A DNA stretch of 5,621 bases from an uncultured Geobacteraceae bacterium (GTDB lineage Bacteria; Desulfobacterota; Desulfuromonadia; Geobacterales; Pseudopelobacteraceae). The position numbers were made by a program, and so were the translations under genes. The stretch lies in contig CAIRND010000497.1 in the NCBI GenBank assembly GCA_903879825.1, positions 1-5,621 of the forward strand, given 5' to 3'. The notes below the pieces were generated by a model that was not told where the DNA came from, ran no database searches, and saw only the letters and a list, made by a program, of their open reading frames with translations. Of this stretch, positions 5,321-5,621 are shown piece by piece (the first letter of the stretch is position 1; each line of letters starts with the position of its first letter).

Positions 5321-5518
5321 TTGAATACAATAAGCGACTATTTTTATTCTTATCCAGACAGGGACTTACCAGCAAGGCAAGCGGAAGAGTATATGCTATA
5401 TACTCAGAAAGATTTTTATTATCACTTATCTGCTTTAAAGAGCCAGCGAGTTGGCCAACTCAAAGAGTCGTTTTCAAAACAGGCGGATTCAAGTCTGAAG
5501 TGCAACTTTTGTAAGTGA
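5321..5518 (+). CDS. Small hypothetical ORF (TTG start, 65 aa), probably the truncated 5' end of a gene cut by an IS
   Basis: A strong GGGAGGA ribosome site (5307-5313) lies 7 bases before TTG at 5321, which supports this unusual start. The ATG at 5313-5315 reads only MLY before a stop. The 23-codon ORF from ATG 5253 ends with TGA at 5322-5324, overlapping the TTG, which would allow coupling. The product is soluble, Tyr-rich ('SDYFYSYPDRDLPARQAEEY') and has no signal peptide or motif that I recognise. The last residues (roughly SSLKCNFCK) are encoded by sequence resembling the terminus of the following IS30 element, so the stop at 5516-5518 is probably supplied by the insertion and the native protein was longer. 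Confidence 0.5.
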   Translation: MNTISDYFYSYPDRDLPARQAEEYMLYTQKDFYYHLSALKSQRVGQLKESFSKQADSSLKCNFCK

Positions 5519-5519
5519 A

Positions 5520-5558
5520 TTAAAGTGGTGAGCTGCGTTACTATCAGCGCCACTTTAA
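5520..5558 (+). other. Hairpin in the IS30 leader
   Basis: TTAAAGTGG (5520-5528) pairs perfectly with CCACTTTAA (5550-5558). Inside it GCTG (5532-5535) can pair with CAGC (5545-5548), leaving a nine-base loop. It starts two bases after the stop of the small ORF and ends 22 bases before the transposase ATG. There is no T-run. It could limit transcription or translation entering the transposase from outside. Confidence 0.5.
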
Positions 5559-5580
5559 CGACCAAGAAAAAGGTGCACAG

Positions 5581-5621
5581 ATGAAGCAATACAAACAGCT
5601 CACCACCGGGCAAAGATATCA
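5581..5621 (+). CDS. IS30-family transposase, first 13 codons only
   Basis: The ATG at 5581 follows AAGGTG (5570-5575) as a ribosome site. The visible product, MKQYKQLTTGQRY, matches the characteristic start of IS30-family transposases ('YKQLT..QRYQI'), which opens the N-terminal helix-turn-helix region that binds the IS ends. The DDE catalytic domain would lie beyond the window. Whether the gene is intact cannot be seen. Confidence 0.75.
   Translation, partial: MKQYKQLTTGQRY

Larger units (their letters stand above)
5485..5621 (+). mobile_element. Left end of an IS30-family insertion sequence (continues past the window)
   Basis: The transposase start at 5581 places the left inverted repeat within about 100 bases upstream, as is usual for IS30 elements. 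The best candidate is around 5485-5520, where AGTCTGAAGTGCAACTTTTG occurs, a style of terminus I associate with this family. The exact boundary cannot be set without the right end or an empty site, so the start given here is approximate. Confidence 0.5.

Noticed and set aside
1..5621. CRISPR array, tRNA, rRNA or riboswitch
   Set aside because: No regularly spaced short repeats, cloverleaf or known aptamer pattern was seen on either strand.

Overview
The window reads as chromosomal DNA from a Gram-negative bacterium of moderate GC. The style of the long tetratricopeptide (TPR) proteins and of the repeat debris suggests a Geobacter-like member of the Desulfuromonadales. That assignment is an inference; no rRNA or other taxonomic marker is present.

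Left part (1-2130): a ROK-family sugar kinase on the minus strand runs off the left edge. It is divergent from a plus-strand gene for a 410-residue protein with six TPRs and a C-terminal Ig-like beta domain. The intergenic region holds an exact match to the sigma-28 -10 consensus, but no convincing -35. A strong intrinsic terminator closes the TPR/Ig gene. Middle part (2131-3776): a second, independently transcribed gene encodes a 510-residue protein made of three copies of one four-TPR module (12 TPRs), with a Gln/Pro-rich linker after the first module.

Right part (3777-5621): this is accessory DNA. It contains a complete MNT/HEPN (MntA/HepT, type VII) toxin-antitoxin operon, antitoxin first, with an 11-base overlap between the genes. 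A 63-base direct repeat lies on each side of the operon, the two copies exactly 1200 bases apart. The right copy is the 3' end of a decayed gene resembling the C-terminal tail of Rpn/PD-(D/E)XK transposases. The left copy is just that tail, joined 4 bases after the TPR stop codon. A second, 47-base repeat pair (4761-4807 and 5078-5124) carries a small hairpin and a CTGNCCCC motif. An orphan C-terminal coding tail, a small TTG-started ORF that appears to be cut by an insertion, and the left end plus first codons of an IS30-family transposase finish the window.

Working picture: two TPR scaffold genes and a sugar kinase form the stable backbone. The segment after 3776 is a hotspot where an addiction module, transposase remnants, REP-like repeats and an IS30 element have collected. 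The main observation is the toxin-antitoxin pair bracketed by direct repeats derived from a transposase tail. No wholly new system is evident.
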